DNA of 64,000 nt from Ceratorhiza oryzae-sativae (lineage: Eukaryota; Basidiomycota; Agaricomycetes; Cantharellales; Ceratobasidiaceae): contig JARWMV010000022.1 of the NCBI GenBank assembly GCA_030998015.1, forward strand, positions 62,001 to 126,000, given 5' to 3'. This document shows, piece by piece, positions 24,357 through 34,404 of the stretch. How positions within the stretch are numbered: the stretch's first letter is position 1; each line of letters opens with the position of its first letter. Below the pieces are notes generated by a model. That model was not told where the DNA came from. It did no database searches and saw only the letters and a list, made by a program, of their open reading frames with translations. Position numbers and translations under genes: made by a program.

Positions 24357-24372
24357 CAGGGCTCATAACCTG
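24357..24372 (-). other. Copia primer binding site, half-tRNA type
   Basis: In element orientation the bases after the 5' LTR read CAGGTTATGAGCCCTG. This matches the complement of the anticodon arm, not the 3' end, of initiator tRNA-Met. Priming from a tRNA cut in the anticodon loop is known from Drosophila copia and relatives. Confidence 0.7.
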
Positions 24373-24377
24373 ACAAA

Positions 24378-24594
24378 TGTATGCGCAGTGAATGAGCTGT
24401 AGATAGAATAGATAATATGGAATGCCATTCTAATGTGGAGAGAAACATAGTATATATACAGCCAATAGGCACTGTTTGCTCATTGCATGTAATACAATAA
24501 AAGCAATGCATGTATGCATTGTGTTGTACAATACACAGTTGTGAAATGCACTTCATGCATTTCATTACTCATTGTCATATCATATGCACAAACA
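24378..24594 (-). repeat. Copia 5' LTR
   Basis: It is the partner of 19900-20116. Its inner edge borders the primer binding site at 24357-24372, which fixes the orientation of the element. Confidence 0.85.
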
Positions 24595-24600
24595 ACATGA

Positions 24601-25675
24601 AGAGATCATTATCAAGGACTGCTAGGCACTGCCACATCAGGATGAGCTAATAAAGAAGCTCCAACATGCAAAGATCTTCACCAAGCTAGATTTATGCTTA
24701 GGATACAACAATGTGCACATCAAGACAGGGGACAAGTGGAAAACAGCATTCTGCACCAAATATAGGCTGTTTGAATATCTGGTCATGCCATTCAGCCTCA
24801 CAAGTGCACCTGCAGTGTTCCAGTGCTTCATGAACAATATCATCAGGGACATCTTGGACATCTTTGTCATTGTCTACCTAGATGATATCCTGATCTTCTC
24901 TAACAAAAGAGAGGAACATGAGGGGCATGTCAGGGAAGTTCTCACATGTTTGCAGCACGTGGCCTCTTCTGCAACCCTGCAAAGTGCCATTTTGCAGTCT
25001 CCTCAGTTACCTGCATTGGCTTGGTGATTACTCCTGAAGGAATCTCTATGGAGAAGGAAAAGGTCAAGACAATCATCAAGTGGCCAGCTCCTGTGACTGT
25101 GAAACAAGTGTAGAGTTTCCTTGGATTTGCACACTTTTACTGTTGCTTCATCTCAGACTTCAGCTGGTTGGCAAGACCACTCCATGCTCTTACACATCTG
25201 GATGTCCTGTGGCACTGGGAGAAGAGCAGCAAGTGGCATTTGATGGCATTAAGCAGGCAATTTCATCAGAACCTGTGCTTGCACACCCAAATGAGAATGA
25301 ACCCTACCTTCTGGAAACTGATGCTTCTGGCAATGCAATGGGTGCTGTGCTGTCCCAGCAACAGTCAGATGCATGCATTCACCCTATAGCTTTCATATCT
25401 GCCAGCTTCTCCCCTGAAGAACTCAATTATGATACTCATGACAAGGAATTACCATCTATCATTCACTCATTTGAAATGTGGCACATATTTCTGGAAGGAA
25501 CAAAGCACCCAGTCACTGTACCAACAGATCACAAGAATATGGAGAACTGGAAGACTTCCAGGAACTTCAATAGGTGGTACATACACTGGCACCTCACCCT
25601 TGCAGCCTTCAACTTTGTTATCAAACACAGGCCTGGGAAACAATCAGGGAAACCAGATGCACTCTCGCTGTAGCT
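24601..25675 (+). pseudogene. G2 copy 2c reverse transcriptase and RNase H (continued)
   Basis: The RT resumes after the copia element. [20 protein letters not shown] is followed by [20 protein letters not shown] and then [13 protein letters not shown], an intact YLDD catalytic box at about 24870-24900. A frameshift near 24960 and a TAG near 25110 follow, then the RNase H domain (YLLETDASGNAMGAVLSQQ at 25308, DTHDKELPSIIHSFE, TDHKNMENWKT). It ends at RPGKQSGKPDALSL, the linker to integrase. Confidence 0.82.
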
Positions 25676-27225
25676 GGATTACATCCCTTCAGAGCCTCAG
25701 CTGCAGATAATGCTTCCAGAAGACCTGTTTGTTGGCAAGGCAGCAGATATTTCAGCCCTGCTTATCTCTCTGATGAAAGAAGCACTACCAGATGATCCTA
25801 GCCTCAATTTAATCATCTCCACTGTCTCCAGTACAGAGAAGATACCCTCCTCAGTGGCAGCAAAGTTCATAGACTACTCCATGCAAGATGGAGTCATGTT
25901 CTACCAAGGCAGAATTGTTGTTCCTGATGAGCCTGACATCTAACAGAGCTGATTGTCTCATTTCCACAATTCACTGGCCACTGGTCATCAGGGACATGCA
26001 AGCACTGGAACTACTAGTGCAACACTACCACTGGCTAGCTATGAAATTCTAGGTCAATCACTATATAGAATCATGTGAAATCTGTCAAAGGAGCAAGGGA
26101 CATTAGAAATACTTTGCCCTGCAGCCTTACATGTCCCTGCTGGTCTCTAGGAAGATATCTCATATCATTTCATTATGAAACTGCCAAAATCCAAGGGCTT
26201 TGATAGCATCCTGACAGTGGTAGACTGCCACTCCAAGATGATGCACCTAATCCCTTGCTGAGAGGTGTCATCAGTAGAAGATGTTGTAGAGATGTTCCTG
26301 CATCATGTCTGGAAGCTCCATGGAGCACCCAGGACCACTATATTGGATAGAGGGCCCTCTTTCAATGCTAGATTCCTGAAGGCACTCTACAGATCACTCC
26401 AAATTGATCCCAAGTTCTCTACTGGCTATCACCTACACACCAATGGGCAAACTGAGATCAAGAATCAGTGGGTAGAGGCATGCTTGCCCACCTTTGTGAA
26501 CCACAATCAAACAGACTGGGCAGACTGGCTTCCTCTGGCAGAATTTGCTCACAACAAGACTAGAAGTGAAGCAACTGGCAAATCTCCATTTGAAATGTGT
26601 ATGGTTGCTCCCCAGTCATTGCACTGTCTCTGGAACCAACTGGAGTTGCTGTGGCAGATGACAGGGCTATGGAACTGCACTAGACTATCCAGGAAGTCAA
26701 TGCTGCACTTAAATGGACACAGGAATGCTCCAAACAAGCAGACAAAGGCAAATCTCTCACAGAATTCAGCACTGGGGATAAAGTTTGGTTTCTGAGCATA
26801 CATATCACATATCAGTGCCCCAACAAGAAGCTGGATCACAATCAATACGGTCCTTTCCCAATTGCCAGGTCCATAGGCTCACATGCATACAAGCTGGACC
26901 TCTCAGAGGGCCTGAAGATACACAATGTTTTCCATGTCTCACTTATATCCCCTGCTGTAAAAGATGTGTATTTTGGCTGTTCCTTTGCACCTCCCCCTCC
27001 AGTAATCACTCAACAGGGGGAGGAACATTACAAGGTTGACAAATTCCTGGATTGGAAAGTCAAGGGTGGGAAATGGCACTACAGGGTCAGATGGAAGGGC
27101 TATGGTCTGCTTGATGACACATGGGAAGATTTGGAGGAGCTGAAACACTTGGATGGGAAAATCAGGGACTTCCCAGCAAATGACCCAGATGCTCCAGCAC
27201 CTTGACACCTGTTCATGTGAGCAGA
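25676..27225 (+). pseudogene. G2 copy 2c integrase and chromodomain
   Basis: This holds the integrase zinc region (HFHNSLATGHQG, ESCEICQRSKG), the DDE core in the frame 26265-26795 (LDRGPSFNARFLKALYRSL, LAEFAHNKTRSEATGKSPFE) and the C-terminal KVDKFLDWKVKGGKWHYRVR-type chromodomain at 27029-27110. Frameshifts near 26600 and several stops occur. A G3 solo LTR at 27257 cuts the 3' end. Confidence 0.8.
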
Positions 27226-27256
27226 CTCCTAGCTAAAAGAAGGGCAGGGCAATGGA

Positions 27257-27964
27257 TGTCATGAGCCACAATCAAGGTCTTGTGGCTAACCATCATTTTT
27301 TCTTTCCTTTGTCTGCCACATTGGTCTTGTGGCTTGACCACCTTCCTTTCATGAGTAAGCACCTCCACTGCTTACTGAGCCTTGTCCTGTTATTAGTTGC
27401 CTGCTTACTGACCACTGCTGTTCATTCTTACACATGCTACTATTCTTAGTTACTCACTGACTGATGGACATACTATTATTAGTAACTGGCTGACTGATCA
27501 CTGCCATGCTTTTGTACTCATCCTGCATGTACACCTAGCCACTCCCTTGGTTAGAATCATATAAAAGCAAGGAGAGCAAGCTGGTCTACCCCAGCTTGCT
27601 CTACCTTGTCAATTCCCCTCTAAAGCAATCCAGTGTGAACAACAGTCCCTAGCTGACTTATTAACTTAAGTAACAGCTAGATTAAGTAACAGCTAGAAAG
27701 GTCTTGAGTCAAGACCACATCACAAGCCCCAGCACTAAGCATCTCACTTAGCCACTTTCCACAGTTGCTTACTCAGCAACAGGTGCCCATCAGCCACAAG
27801 AACATATGTGCATATGGTGTCAAGCCACAAGACAGTAGACACACATGAGGCAGTAAGCCAAGATGAGCCACACATCAGTAGTAGTCAGGACCTAGTCTGG
27901 GCCAATCAGAGGCACTAGCCACTTGTAAAGCAAAGTCCAACAACCACTTTCAGAGGGTGTGACA
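27257..27964 (+). mobile_element. Solo LTR, family G3
   Basis: This 708-bp unit runs TGTCATGAGCC to AGGGTGTGACA and is flanked by the perfect duplication ATGGA (27252-27256 and 27965-27969). It has a TATA box (ATATAAAAGC, near 27560) followed about 30 nt on by CCCAGCTTGCTC. It sits inside the end of the G2 pol, where the uninterrupted sequence is seen at 9209. Confidence 0.9.
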
Positions 27965-28070
27965 ATGGAGCAGCAAGTGCAAAACTGCCTGTTTTGCACT
28001 ATGACACTCTGCTACTGTCTCTCTCACTGCCAGTTCTGCTCCTCCCTGCCCCATACCACTGTTAGACCAC

Positions 28071-28650
28071 CATGCCAATGCACCTCAAGTTCAACTGCAT
28101 TGCCAACATTGACCTCTACATAAGCACCATCCCCAAGGTCTTTTTCAACTGTCTGGGACAGAAGTACACCTTCTCAGGTGACTAAATGAACCACTGCACC
28201 TGCAGAGCCTGTCTCTGGGTCAGCAGAGGTATCTGCAAGCACCCTGGCTTTGGGTTCCAATTTTGGCTGGATCTCAACAGCAAGGATGCTCCCAAGTGGC
28301 TTTGAAATGGCACCTACTACTGCTGGCTGCATTTTGATGCTGCAGACCACTCCTCTTTTGCCTACATCATGCAGTGGCACTCTGATGGCCTCAACTACTG
28401 GCAGGTTGCTGAGCCTGCCCCTCAAGACAACCTGGCTGCCTAGTTTACAGATGTGTCCCTTCAGTATCCACAAGAGGCAACAACACTGGAGGTACAAATG
28501 GCACATTCATGCACCTGGACTGACAACAGATGGAGTGGAGGGGATCACAGTTGGGCCACAAAAGAATATGCTGAGTTGACAATGGAGGATTGGGAGGAGA
28601 TGCTCTCCTTGTATGAGGCTTGCCCCAATTGCTCCACCATGGTGCTCAAA
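28071..28650 (+). pseudogene. G2 post-pol accessory reading frame (copy 2), unknown function
   Basis: This is the counterpart of 9327-9895. It reads MPMHLKFNCIANIDLYISTI, then VSRGICKHPGF, YYCWLHFDAADHSSFAYIM, FTDVSLQYPQEATTLEVQM and LTMEDWEEMLSLYEACPNC, directly before the purine tract. Several stops occur, but the shared block order with the first copy supports a real ancestral protein encoded between pol and the 3' LTR. No known fold is recognised. Confidence 0.6.
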
Positions 28651-28662
28651 AAAGGGGGGCAA
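28648..28662 (+). other. Polypurine tract of G2 copy 2c
   Basis: An AAAAAAGGGGGGCAA run sits directly before the TGTCACAAGCC start of the 3' LTR, the expected plus-strand priming site of an LTR retrotransposon. Confidence 0.75.
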
Positions 28663-29240
28663 TGTCACAAGCCTTGTGTTATGGATTACTAACATTATCT
28701 ATTATTTTAGTCTGCTCTGCCAACCTCAAGTGATGCCTCTGTAATTTTCTTGAAATTAAATGAATTTGTATGCATTTGAATTTGTACTATTTGTGTTCCA
28801 TTGAATAGTACAAAATCTCCTCTTTCCAATACATATTTTATTGTGATTTTATCTTAAGAACTCAGAGAGATATAGATATTGCAATATTTCCTCTTATCAG
28901 GGGATATTGATTACAACATTGCACTGCTCATATCTTGGCAACCAATTATGCTATCAAAGCGATCTTATGCTCTATCGATAGCTAATCATTGGGGGTATCT
29001 GCTGCCCGAAGATCGTGGCGATCCACCAGATCCTTGCACTGGAATGGACCAAACATCATTAGAATCTTACTGGACCATCAAACAAGATCTAATGACTCCA
29101 GTGAGTCAGGAGAGCCTTCAAAATTGATCCAGAAGCATCTCTGACTCACTTTATGACTCACTGAGATGTAGCCTCTGTTCATTACATGTATATACTATGA
29201 TAATATGATCTACAAGCCAATAGCAGGTCTCAGATGCATC

Positions 29241-30547
29241 TGTTACAGGTCAGGGTACACTTGGATATCTAGACCTTAAGCAAATGTAGATATGTTAGTA
29301 TACACTAATTGTACTCAATACTTCTTAGACTAGAGTAAGAAGGCTCAAAGTAGTTGTAATGCAATCAAGCAACACTTGAGGTAGTCTTAATCTTTCACAG
29401 TGTAAACTGACTAATTTATAGGTATAAAGAGCAACACTACTATGGTCAGGTTCCCTTAGATATCTTAAATGTAGTTCAGTCCTAGTTGCTTGGACTAATT
29501 GATACTAATCTTAATACTAGACTTAAGCAATAGCTTATAGGATAGATGGTGGGCTGCCTAATGCATGTATTTCCTCAGCTACAGGTACTTAGATTTCCTC
29601 TAATAGCTGGTACTTAATGTCATGCTCAATCAGGCAATATTGTATCCTTATATATCTCTGTATATAAGATACAATGAATCAGACAGTATATAAGTAATAT
29701 GGTACTTTATTCCTCAGTACTAGTTATATAAGAAATCACACACAGACAAGAGAAATAGAAAGAGAAAAAAAACCAATAACCAGTCTGGGTTGAGTAGGAG
29801 GGAAGGTGGTCTGGAAGGGCCTCAGAGGAGGTCCTTTTATACCCTGAGGAGGGCATTCCAGAGCCAAATAGATACATACATGCCAGTGCAATCATCAAAA
29901 GAGGGTACTGCTATACTTGGGGTACACCCTAACCGAGTATAGGATAAGAGAGTAAAGACAGGGTGTGGATCAAAGGCATTGATGCATCTGAGACCTGCTA
30001 TTGGCTTATAGATAATATTATCATAGTATATACATGTCATGAATGGAGGCTACATCTCAGTGAGTCATAAGGTGAGTCAGAGATGCTTCTGGATCAACTT
30101 GGGAAGCTCTCCTGACTGACTGGAGTCATTAGATCTTGATTGATGGTCCAGTAAGATTCTAATGATCTTTGGGCCATTCCAGCACGAGGATCTGGTGGAT
30201 CGCGACGATCTTCGGGCAGCAGATACTGCCGAAGATTAGCTATCGATCGAGCATAAGATCGCTTTGATAGCGTAAGCGGTTGCCGAGATATGAGCGGTGC
30301 GAAGTTGTAATCAATATCTCTTGATAAGAGGAAATATCGCAACCTCTGTATCTCTCTGAGATCTTATCGTAAAAACTTAATAAAATATGCGTTGGAAAGC
30401 GGGAAATTTGTACTATTTAATGAAATGCAAAATAGTACAATTTGGAGTGCATACAAATTCAAGTATTTCACAAATTAATTAAAGAGGCATTGCTTGAGGT
30501 TGGCAGAGCAGACTAAAATAATAAAAGGATGTTAGTGATCCATAACA
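29241..30547 (-). mobile_element. Solo LTR, family L1 (copy C), nested in copy B
   Basis: This 1,307-bp unit (TGTTACAGGTC to CCATAACA) is flanked by the perfect duplication GCATC (29236-29240 and 30548-30552). It lies in the opposite orientation inside another copy of the same family. Confidence 0.9.
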
Positions 30548-30878
30548 GCATCAATACCTTTGATCCACACCCTGTCTTTACTCTCTTATCCTATACTAGG
30601 CTAGGGTGTAACCTAAGTATAGCAGTACCCTCTTTTGATGATCACAGTGGCATGCATGTATCTATTTGGCTCTGGAATGCCCTCCTCAGGGTATAAAAGG
30701 ACCTCCTCTGAGGCCCTTCCAGACCACCCACTCTTACTAAACCCAGACTGGTTATTGGTTTCTTTTCTCTTTCTATTTCTCTTGTCTGTGTGTGATTTCT
30801 TATATAACTAGTACTGAGGAATAAAGTACCATATTAGTTATATACTGCCTGATTCATTGTATCTTATATAGAGAGATA

Positions 30879-32324
30879 CAGTGGGCCACAAATCAAATGG
30901 GACATGTGACCATCTGACAAAGAATCATCTGTAAAAGATGTAGGATGGGCAATATCAGACACATGTATTAGTAGAATATATGGCTATATGCCATATTATT
31001 TTCCTGGCAAAATTTCAAGACAACAGCTTTACCCTATGGCAAGATAATGTTTGGAGAAATTTTTGGCTGTCCCATCTGATTTGACAATTTGTACCTGCAT
31101 GCTCATGCTGGGTAAAAACAGGCTAGCCTGCTCATTTCCTGGTCAATTTATCTAAAAGGAAATATGCCAGGCATCTTTTAAACACCATAAGAGAATGTTT
31201 TCAGAGTTTCAGCAAGTTGGGATGTGCTATTAGAAAGTTATAGGCTGTTGAAGATGCTGGTTTGCATGCTCTCCCACCCCTTGTTTCACATTGATTTGGG
31301 TGGTGCATCTAATACAAATGACATTAAGACATTCAATGATCATTTATAAGCTCTAAATGCATGAATGAAACCAGCTAAGAGGCACATACAGGAGTGGAAG
31401 TAGCTGGGATACATTTCCATGCATACACCCAATTGAATAAACCAGTCATGCTGAGGGCAGGAGTTCAGCTGGAAGTCTAAAAGCTACATGGATTATAGTA
31501 CCCCTGGGAGGGAATCTTTGATCTAAGTTTCAAGGGGACAGGGTAAAGACAAGGAAAGTTACAGACCATGCAGTACAAAAATTGTACTTTTTTTGATCAG
31601 ATTTACTATGAGATTGGAGACAATTTGCACTGCATGGTCTGTAACTTTCCTTGTCTTTACCCTGTCCCCTTGAAACTTAGATCAAAGATTCCCTCCCAGG
31701 GGTACTATAATCCATGTAGCTTTTAGACTTCCAGCTGAACTCCTGCCCTCAGCATGACTGGTTTATTCAATTGGGTGTATGCATGGAAATGTATCCCAGC
31801 TACTTCCACTCCTGTATGTGCCTCTTAGCTGGTTTCATTCATGCATTTAGAGCTTATAAATGATCATTGAATGTCTTAATGTCATTTGTATTAGATGCAC
31901 CACCCAAATCAATGTGAAACAAGGGGTGGGAGAGCATGCAAACCAGCATCTTCAACAGCCTATAACTTTCTAATAGCACATCCCAACTTGCTGAAACTCT
32001 GAAAACATTCTCTTATGGTGTTTAAAAGATGCCTGGCATATTTCCTTTTAGATAAATTGACCAGGAAATGAGCAGGCTTGCCTGTTTTTACCCAGCATGA
32101 GCATGCAGGTACAAATTGTCAAATCAGATGGGACAGCCAAAAATTTCTCCAAACATTATCTTGCCATAGGGTAAAGCTGTTGTCTTGAAATTTTGCCAGG
32201 GAAATCATATGGCATATAGCCCTATATTCTACTAATACATGTGTCTGATATTGCCCATCCTACATCTTTTACAGATGATTCTTTGTCAGATGGTCACATG
32301 TCCCATTTGATTTGTGGCCCACTG
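30879..32324. mobile_element. Foldback (palindromic) DNA transposon, Tc1/mariner-like ends
   Basis: The left arm, about 30879-31584, and the right arm, about 31621-32324, are near-perfect reverse complements of each other around a ~36-nt loop. The ends are CAGTGGGCCACAAATC and its complement. Compared with the uninterrupted L1 sequence, the target appears to be a TA dinucleotide, with TA kept on the left and CA on the right (one transition). CAGTG-type termini and TA targets fit Tc1/mariner-pogo. There is no transposase frame, so it must move in trans. Confidence 0.8.
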
Positions 32325-32928
32325 CATATAAGGATACAATACAATACTGCCTGATTGACATGACATTAAGTACAGCTATTAGAGGAAATCTAAGTACCTG
32401 TAGCTGAGGAAGTACACACATTAGGCAGCCCTCCATCTATCCTATAAGCTATCACTTAATTCTAGTATTAAGATTAGTATCAGTTAGTCCAAGCAACTAG
32501 GGCTGAACTACATTTAAGATATCTAAGGGAACCTGACTATAGTAGTATTGCTCTTTATACCTATAAATTAGTCAGTTTACATGGCAAAAGATTAAGACTA
32601 CCTTGAGTGTTACTTGATTGCATTGCAACTACTTTGAGCCTTCTTACTCTAGCCTAAGAAGTATTGAGTACAATTAGTGTATACTGGAATATCTACATTT
32701 GCTTAAGCTATAGATATTCAAGTGTACCCTGACCTGTAACACCTTGCTCCTGACATGCTTAGTGATTCCAATTGTGATATTCCTTGCTCATTTCTTTGAT
32801 TTTTGCTGCCTCTTGCTGCACATGCTTGTACATGTGCTTCCATTCTTGCTTGTTCCCACTTGTCTGACTTATAATTTGCTTAGATTCACTTCCTGTCGCT
32901 TGTACTGTGTTAGCCCTCACTTGTAGTT

Positions 32929-33004
32929 TAAGCATGTTATGCCAATATTCTGCATGCGGAAATTTCAGCATTTTTTCAGCTCTGGCTCCTGTGTTTTTGG
33001 CATT

Positions 33005-33046
<42 letters not shown>

Positions 33047-33302
33047 ACAGACAAAATCTGCCAAAATCCTGGCAGGATTTCACTGGATTATGGCATTCAG
33101 GCAATTATTATTTCCATGCATTCCTGCGCTTTCTAACAGTAATTTTAGTATATTTTTAGCTGGAGATTTGAGTGAACCACAAGGCAAAAGATGCTACTAT
33201 GTACAACTGCATCAGAATGAGAAAAATGACTGATCTCAAACACCACCACATTCTAATTCAAACTGTATCATTGAAAAGAGAAAATTTGCAGCTCTCAGAA
33301 TA
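32929..33302. repeat. hAT-like end and (GGAGCA)n microsatellite
   Basis: Starting TAAGCATGTTATGCCA, this stretch resembles the hAT-like termini at 204 and 2871. At about 33006-33052 it holds a GGAGCA hexanucleotide repeated seven times. The matching right end is not evident. Confidence 0.4.
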
Positions 33303-33434
33303 TAAGGATGTGATGCTGATATTCTGGCATTCTAGCATCAAGAGTAACTCAATTGCATCAGCTTGTAAATCAGTGCTTCTGTAATTGAGTTGCCCTTGAT
33401 GCCAGAATGACAGAATATCAGCATCACATCCTTA
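33303..33434. mobile_element. 132-bp MITE, hAT type
   Basis: Inverted repeats of about 50 bp (TAAGGATGTGATGCTG and its complement) close on a short centre. The perfect 8-bp duplication TCAGAATA flanks it at 33295-33302 and 33435-33442. The ends are of the same TAAGG type as the hAT-like element at 204-2871. Confidence 0.85.
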
Positions 33435-33504
33435 TCAGAATATGTCTTCATCTTTGTACAATTAAATTTCCCTGGTTCAAAAATAAGGGAACAATATCTG
33501 AGGG

Positions 33505-33814
33505 GTATTTATTGATAGAGCATAAGATTGCTTTTGTAGCATAAGCAGTTGCCAAGATATGAGCAGTGCAATGTTGTAATCAATATCTCCTGATAAGAGG
33601 AAATATTGCAACCTCTATATCTCCCTGAGTTCTTAAGATAAAATCATGATAAAATATGCGTTGGAAAGAGGAGAATTTATAATATTTAATGGGACACCAA
33701 TAGTACAAATTTAGACACATACAAATTCATTTAATTTCAAGAAAAATTACAGAGGCATTGCTTGAGGTTGGCAAAGCAGACTAAAATAATAGAAAATGTT
33801 AATAATCCATAACA
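33505..33814 (-). mobile_element. L1 LTR fragment
   Basis: This holds the first ~310 bp of an L1 LTR in minus orientation, ending AATCCATAACA. It is decayed at its CpG sites and truncated on the left near 33505. Confidence 0.7.
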
Positions 33815-33999
33815 CAAGTGCCCATCAGCCACAGGCACATAAGTGCATACAGTGTCAAGCCACAAGACAGTAGACACACACAAGGCATCAAGCCAAGACA
33901 AGCCATGCATCAGCAGTAGCCAGGACATAGTCCAGACCCATCAGAGGGATTAGCCACTTGTAAAGCAATGTCCAACAACTGCTTTCAGAGGTTGTGACA
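33815..33999 (+). mobile_element. G3 LTR fragment (3' end)
   Basis: The sequence matches the last ~180 bp of the G3 LTR at 27257-27964, from GCCCATCAGCCACA to GGTTGTGACA, and abuts the L1 fragment. Confidence 0.7.
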
Positions 34000-34135
34000 G
34001 AAATGAGAGAGAGATGTTGCAAATTAAATCAATGATTATGTCAGGAGCAAGGCTCATGACAAAAAACAACAAATCATGAAGGGAATTACACTTGAAATTT
34101 GGTGATTATGTCAGGAGCAAGGCTTGTGATGGCTA
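34000..34135 (-). mobile_element. Two G2 LTR ends
   Basis: GTCAGGAGCAAGGCTCATGACA (in part, ending 34059) and a second GTCAGGAGCAAGGCTTGTGA, ending near 34130, are reverse-oriented starts of G2 LTRs. Confidence 0.55.
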
Positions 34136-34404
34136 GCCCCATTAGGTTGTCCTGTGTATATATCCCAACATGGGCACAGCTATAGTCCAGTCCAGCAAGA
34201 TACCAGGCAAAAAGTGTCAATCTGTGGGGAATGACAACCCTGAAATTGTCTGTACCTCAATACAAACAGCCATCTTTGGGATTTTTTCACTATGCTAACT
34301 GAAAACTAAGTCGCTATGGTCCCAGGACCCCACCATGTGAGCATTGTGAATTGGTTGCCTGATGATTTCCACTTAAATTAGATCTTCAAAATCTGGATTG
34401 CAGG

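Larger units (their letters stand above)
19900..24594 (-). mobile_element. Ty1/copia retrotransposon, nearly full length, inserted in G2
   Basis: Two 217-bp LTRs (19900-20116 and 24378-24594) in the same orientation bound a minus-strand gag-PR-INT-RT-RNaseH region, the copia order. The primer binding site lies next to the right-hand LTR, so that is the 5' LTR. The element splits the G2 RT frame (LVVDY to the left, IIKDC to the right), which proves insertion. No clean 5-bp duplication is visible (GCAAA against ACATG), so some flank change has occurred. Premature stops are mostly TGA. Confidence 0.9.
28677..32741 (+). mobile_element. Solo LTR, family L1 (copy B), carrying two insertions
   Basis: It runs TGTTATGGATTACTAAC to ACCTGTAACA, flanked by the perfect duplication CCTTG (28672-28676 and 32742-32746). 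Without the L1 copy C (29241-30547) and the foldback element (30879-32324) it is about 1.3 kb. The TATA box TATAAAAGG is near 30694 and AATAAA near 30821, in the plus sense. Confidence 0.88.
28663..32928 (+). mobile_element. 3' LTR of G2 copy 2c, split by L1 copy B and truncated
   Basis: TGTCACAAG and CCTTG (28663-28676) are followed by the L1 LTR, after which CCTTGCTCCTGACATGC resumes at 32742 and continues to about 32928. There the family sequence stops at TAAGCATG, which may be the end of a hAT-like element. The right end of the LTR is missing, so no duplication can be read for copy 2c as a whole. Confidence 0.75.

Noticed and set aside
33006..33052. CRISPR-like or coding repeat (EQ)n
   Set aside because: It is a plain GGAGCA microsatellite without spacers.
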